DNA from: Nocardia terpenica
GTDB lineage: Bacteria > Actinomycetota > Actinomycetes > Mycobacteriales > Mycobacteriaceae
Length of the DNA stretch: 64,000 nt
Direction of reading: 5' to 3'
Assembly: GCF_013186535.1 (NCBI RefSeq)
Contig: NZ_JABMCZ010000004.1
Span: 372,001-436,000 of the forward strand
In this document: positions 25,830 to 49,021 of the stretch, piece after piece
How positions within the stretch are numbered: position 1 is the first letter of the stretch
Layout: every line of letters begins with the position of its first letter
Notes under the pieces: model-generated
Database searches by the model: none
The model's input: the letters and a program-made list of their open reading frames with translations, nothing else
Told to the model about the DNA's origin: nothing
Position numbers and translations under genes: made by a program

Positions 25830-26519
25830 GTGCCGCCATCCGCTCTCCGAGACCGCAAGCGTGAACGCACTCGCCGCGCCCTGCTCCAGGCCGCGGTCGA
25901 GATGTTCGAAAGCCGTGGCTACGAGGCGACCACCGTCGCCGACATCGCCGCGGCCGCCGAGGTGGGCACGCGGACGTTCTTCAACTACTTCGAGAGCAAA
26001 GAGGAACTGCTGTTCCCCGAGCCCGACGAGCGGGTGCGGGCCGCGGTGCACGCCATCGCCACCCGCCGCCCGGACGAGCGGCCCGTCGAGGTGCTGCTGC
26101 GGGCGTTGCGCGCGGCCGGTGACAATCCCGGCGACCACATCGGCGACGACCTGGCGGCCCGCATCGCGGTGCTGCGCGCGCAGGTATCGCGGACGGTGCC
26201 CGCGGTGAGCGGGCGCGCCGCGCACGCCCAGCTGGCCGCGCAGCAGGAGATCGCCCGGCACTTACGCGTGGCCTTCCCCGACGAGCTGGACGAGGTCGGC
26301 GCCGCCGCGCTGGTCGGCGCCGTGGTCGGCGCGGTCTCGGGCGCCCTGACCGTGCTGTTCTCCGGCCGCCAGGGGATCGAGGACGGAGAACGGTTGCAGC
26401 GCAAGATTCGTGAGACCACCTCGCGAGTCCTCGCCCCCTGGCTGGCCGCGAACCCGACGCACTCGATCCAGACCATCCGCCACCGGCCGGAGCACCTACC
26501 CGCCGAGGTCCGCTGCTAG
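25830..26519 (+). CDS. TetR family regulator
   Basis: A regulator of about 229 residues. The helix-turn-helix is ATTVADIAAAAEVGTRTFFNYFESKEELLFP, and the C-terminal part is helical and hydrophobic (VGAVVGAVSGALTVLFSG), as in ligand-binding TetR domains. I use GTG 25830 because residues before it do not look like the family; a TTG at 25800 is the alternative, and neither has a clear ribosome binding site. It probably binds the inverted repeat upstream and may control itself and tldD/tldE. Confidence 0.85.
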   Translation: MPPSALRDRKRERTRRALLQAAVEMFESRGYEATTVADIAAAAEVGTRTFFNYFESKEELLFPEPDERVRAAVHAIATRRPDERPVEVLLRALRAAGDNPGDHIGDDLAARIAVLRAQVSRTVPAVSGRAAHAQLAAQQEIARHLRVAFPDELDEVGAAALVGAVVGAVSGALTVLFSGRQGIEDGERLQRKIRETTSRVLAPWLAANPTHSIQTIRHRPEHLPAEVRC

Positions 26520-26528
26520 GGATTTCGT

Positions 26529-26578
26529 CATCCCGGCGTGGTCGATCTCATGGTCCCGGCGTGCTTTTGGCCGGGACC
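26529..26578 (-). repeat. Hairpin-headed repeat element, copy 1
   Basis: The head at 26552-26578 has arms GGTCCCGGC and GCCGGGACC and the loop GTGCTTTTG. It is followed on the minus strand by one 22-bp unit starting CATGAGATCG and ending GCCGGGA. The 27-bp head is identical to those at 53141 and 53177 (the latter in reverse). It sits between the TetR stop and the TauE stop; its last base is the first base of the transporter's stop codon. It could also act as a terminator. Confidence 0.85.
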
Positions 26579-27345
26579 TAACCGAACTGCTGCCAGCCGA
26601 GGCGAACGACCATGGCCGTCACGACAACCAGCAGGACCGCGCGCACGAATCCCGCCCCGCGGGCCAGCGCCATGCGCGAACCGACCACCGCGCCCAGCAC
26701 ATTCGCGACGGCCATGGCCGCGCCGAGGGCCCACAGGATGTGGCCCGTCGCGCCGAGCAGGATGAGCGCGCCGAGGTTGGAGCCGCAGTTGATCACCTTC
26801 GCCATGGCGGCCGCGCGGACGAATTCGGTGCCGAGCAGGGTGGCGAAGGTGATGATGAGGAAGGTGCCGGTGCCCGGGCCGAGCAGGCCGTCGTAGCAGC
26901 CGATGAGCCCGGCGGCCAGCGCGATCACCAGCATCGTCTTGCGCCGGGCGGGCGGATGGGTGGCCATGGTGCGGCCGAGCGAGGGGCGCAGCGTGACGAA
27001 GATCGCGACCCCGACCAGCACCACCATCACGATCGGAACGAAGTACCGGCGGTCGATGAGCGCGACCGCCGCCGCACCCGCCCCGGCCGTGACCGCGGCG
27101 ATGGCCGCGCCCGGCAGCAGCAGCCGCCACCGCATCGGCACCTTGCGGGCGAAGGTGACGGTGGCGGCGGAGGTGCCGCAGAAGGCGGCAATCTTGTTGG
27201 TGCCCAGGGCCGTCTGCGGCGCGAGCGTGGGCGCCACCAGTAACAGGGTCGGCAGAATGATCAACCCGCCGCCGCCCACCACCGCATCGACCCATCCGGC
27301 GGCGGTCGCCGCGGCCAGCAAGACCGCCCAGTCTGCGAAACTCAC
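26578..27345 (-). CDS. TauE/SafE family sulfite/anion exporter-like membrane protein
   Basis: An integral membrane protein of about 255 residues with roughly eight hydrophobic segments. The family motifs are WVDAVVGGGGLIILPTLL near the N-terminus and GCYDGLLGPGTGTFLII in the second half, the two repeated signature regions of TauE/SafE/YfcA transporters. It presumably moves a sulfur-containing or other organic anion across the membrane. I place the start at GTG 27345; the reading frame continues upstream without family similarity, and the ribosome binding site is poor. Its stop codon abuts a hairpin repeat. Confidence 0.85.
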   Translation of the reverse strand: MSFADWAVLLAAATAAGWVDAVVGGGGLIILPTLLLVAPTLAPQTALGTNKIAAFCGTSAATVTFARKVPMRWRLLLPGAAIAAVTAGAGAAAVALIDRRYFVPIVMVVLVGVAIFVTLRPSLGRTMATHPPARRKTMLVIALAAGLIGCYDGLLGPGTGTFLIITFATLLGTEFVRAAAMAKVINCGSNLGALILLGATGHILWALGAAMAVANVLGAVVGSRMALARGAGFVRAVLLVVVTAMVVRLGWQQFG

Positions 27346-27412
27346 TCCGGGGAGACAATCAGACCGGGGATCGCCTCGGCAAATCCGTATCGCCGCCGAA
27401 TAGGCTGGGCGG

Positions 27413-28624
27413 ATGCGTCGTTTCAGTCTGTGGCTACGCGGCAAACCCCTGGTGCCCGACTCGGCGCTGGCCCTGGTGCTGTTGCTGCTCGACCTGCTGG
27501 ACCTCGGCGGCAAACACCAACTCGTACCGCAGCTGGTGCTGGGCGTGCTCGTTCCGCTGCCGGTGATCTGGCGGCGGGTCTACCCGCGGGCCGCCGCGCT
27601 GGGACTGCTGGCGGCGTCGATCACGGCATCGCTGACCGGGTACACGGTCGGCGAGGAGATCCAGCCCCCGGCGCTGGTGGCGCTGGGCATCATGCTCTAC
27701 ACCCTGGTCGCCTACGTCGGCCGCCGCGACGGACTGATCTATCTGGCGGGGCTGGCGATCGACGCGTCGCTGGTCGTGGTGGTGGGGGAGCAGCCGTTCC
27801 TGCTCACCGTGGCGTTCGTGACCCTGTTCTACGCGCTGTGCTGGTCGCTGGCGGAGTTCGTCGGCGCGCGACACGCCTACGACGCGGAGGTCGCCGCCCG
27901 GCTGGCCGTCGCCGACTACGACCGCGATCGCAGTGCGCACGAGGCGGTTTCGGCCGAGCGCACCCGCATCGCCCGCGAGCTGCACGATATCGTCGCGCAC
28001 GCGGTGAGCGTCATGATCGTGCAGGCCGACGGCGCGAAATACGCACTGCGCCAGGACCCCGACAGCGCGGAGAAGGCGCTGATCACCATCGCGGGCACCG
28101 GCCGCGAGGCGCTGCGCGAACTGCGCCGCACGGTGGCGCTGCTGCGCACCGAGCACGCCTCCGAACAGCTGCCGCAGCACGGGACCGCGGGCCTGGCGAA
28201 GATCGTGGAGATGATGCGCAGCGCCGGGCTCGCCGTGGAACTGGAGCTGACCGGTGAGCTCGACGAGGTGGCGCCCGAGGTCAGCCTCGGCGTGCATCGC
28301 ATCGTGCAGGAGTCGCTGACCAATACCTTCCGCCACGCCGGACCCGACCCGTGCGCCTGGGTGCGGGTGCGCCGCCGCGAGACCGATGTGCTGGTGGAGG
28401 TGACCGATCGCGGCGTGGCCGCCGCACCCGACGGACTCGCCGACGAGCCCGTCCGCACCCGCATCCGGGGCAGCGGCCTGGGACTGGTCGGCATGCGGGA
28501 ACGCATTGCCGTGCTGGGCGGGACGCTGGAGGCCGGGCGGCGGCCGGAGGGCGGCTGGCGGGTGCGCGCCACGATTCCGCTGGTGCGATACGGCGCTCCC
28601 GGGGACGGATCGTTAGATTGTTGA
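27413..28624 (+). CDS. Sensor histidine kinase (HisKA_3 / LiaS-NarL type)
   Basis: A 403-residue membrane kinase. Residues 1-150 contain about four to five hydrophobic segments with little extracytoplasmic loop, suggesting an intramembrane sensor. The phospho-acceptor is H191 in RIARELHDIVAHAVSVMIVQADGA. The ATPase domain follows, with HRIVQESLTNTFRHAG (N box) and GSGLGLVGMRERIAVLGG (G box). It forms an operon with the response regulator gene, which starts 2 bases after its stop. The signal is unknown; kinases of this layout often sense envelope stress. Confidence 0.92.
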   Translation: MRRFSLWLRGKPLVPDSALALVLLLLDLLDLGGKHQLVPQLVLGVLVPLPVIWRRVYPRAAALGLLAASITASLTGYTVGEEIQPPALVALGIMLYTLVAYVGRRDGLIYLAGLAIDASLVVVVGEQPFLLTVAFVTLFYALCWSLAEFVGARHAYDAEVAARLAVADYDRDRSAHEAVSAERTRIARELHDIVAHAVSVMIVQADGAKYALRQDPDSAEKALITIAGTGREALRELRRTVALLRTEHASEQLPQHGTAGLAKIVEMMRSAGLAVELELTGELDEVAPEVSLGVHRIVQESLTNTFRHAGPDPCAWVRVRRRETDVLVEVTDRGVAAAPDGLADEPVRTRIRGSGLGLVGMRERIAVLGGTLEAGRRPEGGWRVRATIPLVRYGAPGDGSLDC

Positions 28625-28626
28625 GC

Positions 28627-29286
28627 GTGCCGATCACCGTTCTCGTCGTGGACGACCAGGAATTGATGCGGGCCGGGCTGAAGATGGTGCTCGGCGCGCA
28701 CCCGGACATGGAGGTCGTCGGGGAGGCCGACAACGGTGCGGCGGCGGTGCAGCGGGCGCGGGAGCTGACCCCCGATGTGGTGCTGATGGATGTGCGCATG
28801 CCGGTCGTCGACGGCGTCACCGCCACCGGGCAGATCCTCGAATCCGGGTGCGGCAGCAGGGTTCTCGTGATGACCACTTTCGACCTGGACGAGCACGCGC
28901 TGGGCGCGCTGCGGGCCGGGGCCAGCGGCTTCCTGCTCAAGGACACGCCGCCGGAGGATCTGATCTCGGCCATTCGCAGCGTGGCGGCCGGGGATGCGGT
29001 GGTGTCGCCGAAGGTGACCAAGCGGCTGCTGGACCGGCTGATCGCCGACGCCCCCGCCGAGATGCGCGACCCGTCGGTGCTGGATGTGCTCACCGCGCGC
29101 GAGCGCGAGGTGCTCGAGCAGATCGCGGCCGGGCGCTCCAACGCGGAGATCGCCCGGGAGTTATTCCTGTCCGAGGCGACGGTGAAAACGCATGTGGGCC
29201 GGGTGCTCACCAAGCTCGGGCTGCGCGACCGGGTGCAGGCGGTGGTGCTGGCCTACGAGACCGGGCTGGTCCGGCCGGGGGCCTGA
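28627..29286 (+). CDS. NarL/LuxR-type response regulator
   Basis: A 219-residue partner of the preceding kinase. The receiver domain has acidic VVDDQE and phospho-acceptor D55 in VVLMDVRMPVVDG, plus GFLLKDTPPE with the conserved lysine. The C-terminal LuxR helix-turn-helix is LTAREREVLEQIAAGRSNAEIARELFLSEATVKTHVGRVLTKLGL. GTG 28627 is the natural start. Regulated genes are unknown. Confidence 0.93.
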   Translation: MPITVLVVDDQELMRAGLKMVLGAHPDMEVVGEADNGAAAVQRARELTPDVVLMDVRMPVVDGVTATGQILESGCGSRVLVMTTFDLDEHALGALRAGASGFLLKDTPPEDLISAIRSVAAGDAVVSPKVTKRLLDRLIADAPAEMRDPSVLDVLTAREREVLEQIAAGRSNAEIARELFLSEATVKTHVGRVLTKLGLRDRVQAVVLAYETGLVRPGA

Positions 29287-29371
29287 TTCTCAGACACCGC
29301 TCAGCCGGACTCGGGAGAAATCCGGGCGGCGCGGACGTTGACCGGAGTAGATAGGTGTCGAAAGGATCGTC

Positions 29372-29854
29372 ATGCCCGCCCTGCTGTTCGTCCTCTACCT
29401 GGTCGTCGAGATCGCCGCGCTGGTGGTGGTCGGGCACCTCATCGGTGCCGTGGCGACGATCCTGCTGCTCATCGCCGGATCCGGCCTCGGTCTGATGCTG
29501 GTTCGCTCGCAGGGCAGGCGGGTGTTCGACCAGTTCCGCCGCGCCTCCCGCGGCGAGATCCGCCCCGGCACCGCGGTCGCCGACGGCGCCCTGGTCACCG
29601 TCGGCGCGGTCCTGATGTTCGTCCCCGGCCTGGTCACCTCCGCGTTCGGCCTGCTGTTCCTGCTCCCCACCCGCGCCCTGCTCCGCCCCCTGGTTTCGGC
29701 CTTCGCCACCCGCCGCATCGACCGCCTGACCATGGCCGCCGGATACCACGGCGTGGTGGTCGACCCCGCGGGCGACGTGGTCGACGGCACGGTCGTGGGG
29801 CAGTACTACGACGACGGGCAGGGCACCGGCCACCGGATGATCGACGGGCACTGA
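29372..29854 (+). CDS. fxsA: FxsA family membrane protein
   Basis: A 160-residue cytoplasmic membrane protein. The N-terminal half, with LFVLYLVVEIAALVVVGHLIGAVATILLLIAGSGLGLMLVR followed by GALVTVGAVLMFVPGLVTSAFGLLFLLP, is the FxsA domain of three to four membrane segments. A short hydrophilic C-terminal tail follows. In E. coli, FxsA reduces phage T7 exclusion by F; its role in actinobacteria is unknown. In M. tuberculosis the homologue Rv2053c likewise lies near the lnt/ppm1 and rbpA genes. Confidence 0.85.
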   Translation: MPALLFVLYLVVEIAALVVVGHLIGAVATILLLIAGSGLGLMLVRSQGRRVFDQFRRASRGEIRPGTAVADGALVTVGAVLMFVPGLVTSAFGLLFLLPTRALLRPLVSAFATRRIDRLTMAAGYHGVVVDPAGDVVDGTVVGQYYDDGQGTGHRMIDGH

Positions 29855-29890
29855 GATCCACCACCCGCCGGTACGGCAGACTGGGGCGTC

Positions 29891-31489
29891 GTGAGTACGC
29901 AGTTGCTGGTCGGTGGTCGTGTTTACAGTTCCGGGTCGCCCGATGCCACGGCGATGGCGGTGACGGAGGGGACCGTGGTGTGGCTGGGGGCGGACGGGCC
30001 CGGGCGGGCGCTGTATCCGGATGCGGAGATCGTGGAGCTGGACGGGGCGTTCGTGGCGCCCGGGTTCGTGGACCCGCATGTGCACGTGACCTCGCTGGGG
30101 CTGCAGCTGATCGGGTTGGATCTGGCGGGGGCGGACTCGCTGGCCGAATGCCTGGAATTGGTGCGCGCACACGCCGCGGCGGCGGCCGAGGCCGTGATCA
30201 TCGGGGAGGGCTGGGACGAGACGCGGTGGCCGGAGCGGCGGCCACCGACGGTCGCGGAGATCGATGCCGCCGTCGGGCCGGGGCGGGTCGCGTATCTCGT
30301 TCGGGCGGACGCGCATTCGGCGGTCGTGTCCACCGCGCTGCTGGATGCGGTGCCGGGGGTCGACGCGGCGGTCGGATTCACGCGCGGGGAACCGCTGCGC
30401 GCGCAGGCCCATCACCTGGTGCGCGCCGCCGCGCTGGACCGGCTCGACCGTGCCCATCGCGATCGGGCCCGCCGCGCCGCGCTCGACCATGCCGCGAGCC
30501 GGGGCGTGGTGGCCGTGCACGAATGCGCCGGGCCGCAGATCACCGGGCGCGCGGATGTGGCCGAGCTGCTGGAGTTCTCACACGGCGTGCAGGTGCGCGC
30601 CTACTGGGGCGAGGCGGTGCGCACCGCCGAGGAGGCCCGCGCCCTGGTCGCCGAGCTGGGCGTACACGGACTCGCCGGGGACCTGTTCGTCGACGGCTCG
30701 CTCGGCTCGCACACCGCGTGGCTGCGCGACCGCTACGCCGACCGCGACGGCACCGGCATCGGCTACCTCGACGCCGACACCGTGACCGCGCACATTCGCG
30801 CCTGCACCGAGGCCGGGATCCAGGCCGGGTTCCACGCCATCGGCGATGCCGCGATCGACGCCGTGGTGCAAGGGTTCTCGCGGGTCGCCGCCGAAGTGGG
30901 CGGCCCGGCGGTGGCCGCGCGCGGGCACCGCATCGAACACGCCGAACTCCTCGACGCCCGCCAGATCGCCGCCCTCGCCGAATACGGCGTGATCGCCAGC
31001 GTGCAACCGGGTTTCGACGCCGCCTGGGGCGGACCCGACGGCATGTACGCCGCCCGGCTCGGCGCCGAACGCGCCGCGGCCCTGAACCCGTTCGCCGCCA
31101 TGGCTTCCGCGGGCATCTCGCTGGCCCTGGGCTCCGACGCCCCCGTCACCGCCCTCGAGCCCTGGGCGGCCGTGCGCGCCGCCGCTCACCACCGCACCCC
31201 CGGCCACCGGATCTCCCCCCGCGCCGCGTTCGCCGCCGCCACCCGCGGCGCCTGGCGCGCGGGCGGTGTCCGCGACGGCATCGCAGGCACCCTCGAGCCC
31301 GGCGCCCCCGCCTCCTACGCCGTCTGGGATGCCGCCGACCTGGTGGTCGCCGCCGCCTCGGACAAGGTCCAGCGCTGGTCCACCGACCCCCGCTCCCGGG
31401 TCCCGGGCCTGCCGCCCCTGGACCCGGGCGTCGAACTACCCCGCTGCCTGCGCACGGTGCATCGGGGAACCGTCATCTACGAGGCATAG
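29891..31489 (+). CDS. Amidohydrolase family protein (YtcJ-like)
   Basis: A 532-residue metal-dependent hydrolase of the amidohydrolase_3 group. Metal and catalytic landmarks are DPHVHVTSLG (HxH), GFHAIGDAAIDAVV, RIEHAELLD and the catalytic Asp in LALGSDAPVTALEPW. GTG 29891 lies 36 bases after the fxsA stop in the same direction. The substrate class (N-acyl amino acids, formamides or similar) is not determined. It ends at a strong bidirectional hairpin shared with the cupin gene. Confidence 0.87.
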   Translation: MSTQLLVGGRVYSSGSPDATAMAVTEGTVVWLGADGPGRALYPDAEIVELDGAFVAPGFVDPHVHVTSLGLQLIGLDLAGADSLAECLELVRAHAAAAAEAVIIGEGWDETRWPERRPPTVAEIDAAVGPGRVAYLVRADAHSAVVSTALLDAVPGVDAAVGFTRGEPLRAQAHHLVRAAALDRLDRAHRDRARRAALDHAASRGVVAVHECAGPQITGRADVAELLEFSHGVQVRAYWGEAVRTAEEARALVAELGVHGLAGDLFVDGSLGSHTAWLRDRYADRDGTGIGYLDADTVTAHIRACTEAGIQAGFHAIGDAAIDAVVQGFSRVAAEVGGPAVAARGHRIEHAELLDARQIAALAEYGVIASVQPGFDAAWGGPDGMYAARLGAERAAALNPFAAMASAGISLALGSDAPVTALEPWAAVRAAAHHRTPGHRISPRAAFAAATRGAWRAGGVRDGIAGTLEPGAPASYAVWDAADLVVAAASDKVQRWSTDPRSRVPGLPPLDPGVELPRCLRTVHRGTVIYEA

Positions 31490-31545
31490 CCCGGTCCCCG
31501 AGATCTCGCCCTCCGGCCTTGGCGCGCACCGGAATCCGGGCGCCT

Positions 31546-31588
31546 GGTCACCCCACCGCGCGGAACGACGACACGCGGTGGGGTGACC
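31546..31588. terminator. Bidirectional hairpin terminator
   Basis: The 15-base arms GGTCACCCCACCGCG (31546-31560) and CGCGGTGGGGTGACC (31574-31588) pair perfectly around a 13-base loop. It lies between the convergent amidohydrolase and bicupin genes. There is no long T-run, as is usual in actinobacteria. Confidence 0.8.
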
Positions 31589-31652
31589 GATCGGCCTCCG
31601 GCACACGACAACTCGTGCGCTCGTGCCGATCTCGGATCGTCCGCATGCCCGA

Positions 31653-32729
31653 TCAGGTGGTCGGCTCGCCGATGCCGCGTGCGTCGACGGGGTTGCGGCG
31701 GTTGACGATCAGGGGGTCGGACTTGGTGAACGGGAAGGCGGGCAGGTTGTCGATGGCGGTGTCGAACACCGCGGCGAGCACCTCGCGGGAGTAGGCGCTC
31801 AGCGAGGTGCGGTAGCCGATGTCGCCCGGGGTGGGCTGGTCGAAGAAGATGCAGAAGTGGATCTCGGGGGCATCGACGACCTCGATGTGATGGGGGAAGG
31901 CGCGTGGGATGAAGTACACGTCACCCTCTTTCAGATACCAGGTGTCGATGGTGCCGTCGGGATCCAGCACCGTCATGCGGGCATTGCCCCGGTGGACATA
32001 GCCCATCTCGGCGGTGACGGGATGCCAATGTGGTTCGCGCATCCCGTCCTCGCGGATCCGCAGCGAGTACATGGAAAGATCCTGCAGCGCGGGCCAGTAC
32101 TGCACGCGCGCGGTCCGGGCCGAACCGACCGCCACGCCGACCGGCGGGCTCATCGCCTCCACCCCGAACTTGTGCGGGTCGTCGAAGTAGGCGGTGGCGG
32201 GCACATCGGGATCGCCCTGTCGCCGGGCCAGCGCCCGATCGCCCAGGTCGCGGCGGATTCCGGCGATGTCCGCGGCGTCGAGGTCGTAGGTGTTGCCCAG
32301 GACCGCGTCGGTCATCGCACCCAGGGCCGCGCCGAGCCCGAAGTCCTCGGGGCGCGCACTGCGGAAGGCGATGATGAATTCGGCGACGTCGGTGCCGATG
32401 TTCTCGATGTGGTGCAGCGCACCGGAATCGATGTGGAACATCTCGCCCGCGCGGACGACGAACGAGGCGAATTTGCTGCCGTTGTCGAGTACCGACACCA
32501 GCGCCGTCCCCGATACGCAGTAGGTGAGCTCGTTGGTGTCGGCGTGCCAGTGCGGCGTGCGCATCGCGCCCGGATTGATCAGCAGTCTCTTGATCGACAT
32601 GCCGCGCAGAATGGGGAAGTTGTCGGCCGTCAGCCGCCGCAGGGATCCGAGCTCGGACTCCTCGACGATGTCTCCCTCCCACAGGGAGGCGGCGTGCCGG
32701 GTGGGTACCGCGTTGCGGGTGCTGCTCAT
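31653..32729 (-). CDS. Bicupin, oxalate decarboxylase-like
   Basis: A 358-residue protein of two cupin domains. The metal ligands appear twice: HWHADTNELTY with the later His in GALHHIENIG (N-terminal cupin), and HWHPVTAEMGY with FPHHIEVV (C-terminal cupin). Each fits the HxHx(n)E...H pattern for Mn. The nearest well-known family is oxalate decarboxylase, but substrate and activity are not proven. No signal peptide is seen. ATG 32729 follows a strong CAGGAGGA site. Confidence 0.83.
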   Translation of the reverse strand: MSSTRNAVPTRHAASLWEGDIVEESELGSLRRLTADNFPILRGMSIKRLLINPGAMRTPHWHADTNELTYCVSGTALVSVLDNGSKFASFVVRAGEMFHIDSGALHHIENIGTDVAEFIIAFRSARPEDFGLGAALGAMTDAVLGNTYDLDAADIAGIRRDLGDRALARRQGDPDVPATAYFDDPHKFGVEAMSPPVGVAVGSARTARVQYWPALQDLSMYSLRIREDGMREPHWHPVTAEMGYVHRGNARMTVLDPDGTIDTWYLKEGDVYFIPRAFPHHIEVVDAPEIHFCIFFDQPTPGDIGYRTSLSAYSREVLAAVFDTAIDNLPAFPFTKSDPLIVNRRNPVDARGIGEPTT

Positions 32730-32900
32730 ATCGGTTCCTCCTGTCTCGCGTGCGGGCCAGGGACACCTGGACCAGTCTGCCCGCCAGGCGCCCACCCGGC
32801 ACCTGCACCCCTAGACGAACCGTCCGGATTGTTCGGTCGACCCGGGCCGTGCGGGGTCGGCGGCTGTCCGTAGCATCGGTGCCGTGGTGAGCGGGACGGT

Positions 32901-34532
32901 GTGGGTGCGGTGACGACGGGGCAGAACGGTTCGGGTGGGCAGGGTCTGCCCCGGCGGTATCCGGTTCCGGCTCGCATGCTCGTCGCGATCCTCGCCGGGC
33001 TGTTGATCTTCGCCAGCTTCCCCCCGCGCACCTGCTGGTACCTCGCGCCCGTCGGTGTCGCGCTGCTCACCCTCGTCGTACGCGAACCGGGCAGGCTGCG
33101 AAGCGGATTCGGGTACGGGCTGCTGGCGGGGTTGGGGTTCTTCCTGCCGCTGCTGCCGTGGACGGGTATCTACGTCGGGCCGGTGCCGTGGCTGGCGTTG
33201 TCGGCGGTGTGCGCCGTGTACGTCGGATTGTTCGGGATGCTCGTGCGGGTGGTGGGGGGACTGCCGGGCTGGCCCGTGTGGGTGGCGGGGATGTGGACGC
33301 TCACCGAGTGGATACGCTCCAGCTTCCCGTTCGGCGGATTCCCTTGGGGGCGGCTGGCATTCGGGCAGGGGGACGGGTGGTATCTGCCGCTGGCGCAGGT
33401 GGCGGGGGCGCCGGGGCTGAGCTTCGCGGTGGCGCTGACCGGAACGGGGTTGGCGGCCTTGGTGGTTCGGCTGCGGGGGCGGCGGACGCCCAGGTGGCGG
33501 CTCGGAATTGCCACTGTCGCAATACTTGTGGCTAGTATTCCTCTTACCGGAGTGATCCTCCGGGCCGCGCTGCCCGCCCCGGACGGCGGTGACCGGCCGA
33601 TCACGGTCGCCGCGATCCAGGGCAGCGTGCCGCGCCTGGGGCTCGACTTCAATGCCCAGCGCCGCGCCGTGCTCGACAATCACGTCCGCCGCACCGAGGA
33701 GCTCGCCCGCGCCATCGATGCCGGGCAGGCCGCGCAGCCGGATCTGGTGATCTGGCCGGAGAACTCCTCCGACATCGACCCGATCCGCAATGCCGACGCC
33801 GCCGCCGAGATCACCGCGGCCTCCGAGGACGTGCACGCGCCGATCCTGGTCGGCGCGGTCCTGGTCAACTCCGACGACACCACCACCAACTCGGTCATCG
33901 TCTGGAACGGCGCCGCGGGCCCGGGGGAGCGGCACGACAAGAAGATCATCCAGCCGTTCGGCGAGTACCTGCCCTACCGCGGCTTCTTCCGGCACTTCTC
34001 GCAATACGCCGACCGCGCAGGCTATTTCGTGCCCGGCCACGGCGACGGCGTGGTGCACGTGCCGACCGATCGCGGCGTCGTCGCCGTCGGCGTCGCCACC
34101 TGCTACGAGGTCGCCTTCGACCGCGCCTTCGAGGATTCGCTGCGGGCCGGCGCGCAGATCCTCACCGTGCCCACCAACAACGCCACCTTCGGCGACAGCG
34201 AGATGACCTACCAGCAGCTGGCCATGTCGCGCGTCCGCGCGGTGGAACACGGCCGCGCGCTGGTGGTCGCCGCCACCAGCGGGGTCAGCGCGATCATCAC
34301 CGCGGACGGCGTGGTCCGGCAGCAGACGCCCAAGTTCGTGCCCGCCGCCCTGGAGGCGACGTTGCCGCTGCGCGGCGGCACCACCCTCGCCACCCGCCTG
34401 GGGCCGTGGCCGGAGCGTGTCGTGGGCGCGCTCGCCGCGATTGTTGTTGGCGCTGCGGCAATTCGGCGGCGAACGGCGCGGGCCGAGCGCGGCGCGGACA
34501 CCGTCTCGCCGGGCGAACCGACCGGACGGTAG
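32901..34532 (+). CDS. lnt: Apolipoprotein N-acyltransferase
   Basis: An enzyme of about 543 residues in the plasma membrane that adds the third acyl chain to lipoproteins. The N-terminal half carries about six to seven membrane segments. The C-terminal nitrilase-like domain has the Glu-Lys-Cys triad: E in VIWPENSS, K in KKIIQPFGEYLPY and C in GVATCYEVAF. Starts at GTG 32901 and GTG 32910 are both possible. In M. tuberculosis this domain is fused to polyprenol-phosphate mannose synthase (Ppm1); here the protein ends after the Lnt part and a peptide synthetase gene follows. Confidence 0.92.
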   Translation: MGAVTTGQNGSGGQGLPRRYPVPARMLVAILAGLLIFASFPPRTCWYLAPVGVALLTLVVREPGRLRSGFGYGLLAGLGFFLPLLPWTGIYVGPVPWLALSAVCAVYVGLFGMLVRVVGGLPGWPVWVAGMWTLTEWIRSSFPFGGFPWGRLAFGQGDGWYLPLAQVAGAPGLSFAVALTGTGLAALVVRLRGRRTPRWRLGIATVAILVASIPLTGVILRAALPAPDGGDRPITVAAIQGSVPRLGLDFNAQRRAVLDNHVRRTEELARAIDAGQAAQPDLVIWPENSSDIDPIRNADAAAEITAASEDVHAPILVGAVLVNSDDTTTNSVIVWNGAAGPGERHDKKIIQPFGEYLPYRGFFRHFSQYADRAGYFVPGHGDGVVHVPTDRGVVAVGVATCYEVAFDRAFEDSLRAGAQILTVPTNNATFGDSEMTYQQLAMSRVRAVEHGRALVVAATSGVSAIITADGVVRQQTPKFVPAALEATLPLRGGTTLATRLGPWPERVVGALAAIVVGAAAIRRRTARAERGADTVSPGEPTGR

Positions 34533-34919
34533 CGACCGCACCGCTATCCGATCCGATCCGGTGTCCGATTCTTGTCTCGGGGTGCTGGCGCGGCTCATAA
34601 CGATTCGTGACACGACGCGGAGTTCGCCCGTTCGTAGCGCGATTTCGAGTAGTGTCCGTTTTTGCGACGCACTTCCGGATTCACCGTTCACTTCGCCCAG
34701 CTCAGAGACCTGCTACTGGATAGCGAATAGATAGCTGGCTAAAGCACCCATCCGGCAACGTCGTTCGAATTGAAACAACTCGCGATCACAACCGATCCGT
34801 CCGAGGCCAGGCTCCGAATCATAGGACGTGGATCGCGTCCTGCGGTCGGTGCGCGCGCACTCGCCGAGGTCCGCCGGTTCGCAGGGCTCGGAGAGTTGCG
34901 TCGATAGCGTCCGAACGGA
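34533..34919. other. Intergenic region upstream of the peptide synthetase
   Basis: 387 bases with no gene I can support. It must contain the promoter of the synthetase gene. I saw no palindromic iron-regulator box (TTAGGTTAGGCTAACC type) and no convincing -35/-10 pair. The stretch around 34720-34745 (GATAGCGAATAGATAGC) is locally AT-rich. Confidence 0.5.
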
Positions 34920-34925
34920 GTGATG

Positions 34926-48979
<14,054 letters not shown>

Positions 48980-48983
<4 letters not shown>

Positions 48984-49021
48984 TCGAACACGGCGAGGTA
49001 ACGGCAGAGGGTGCGGCATGA
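48980..49021 (+). CDS. Possible 13-codon coupling ORF between NRPS and exporter genes
   Basis: GTG 48980 overlaps the NRPS stop (GTGA), the frame reads MIEHGEVTAEGAA, and its stop overlaps the exporter ATG (ATGA at 49018-49021). It may only relay ribosomes between the two genes. No homology can be judged at this length. Confidence 0.3.

Noticed and set aside
34533..34925. Iron-regulator box upstream of the NRPS
   Set aside because: No TTAGGTTAGGCTAACC-like palindrome was found, so I do not claim iron control.
48984..49017. MbtH-like helper gene between NRPS and exporter
   Set aside because: The gap is only 34 bases; no protein with MbtH features (about 70 residues, conserved Trp pairs) is in the locus.
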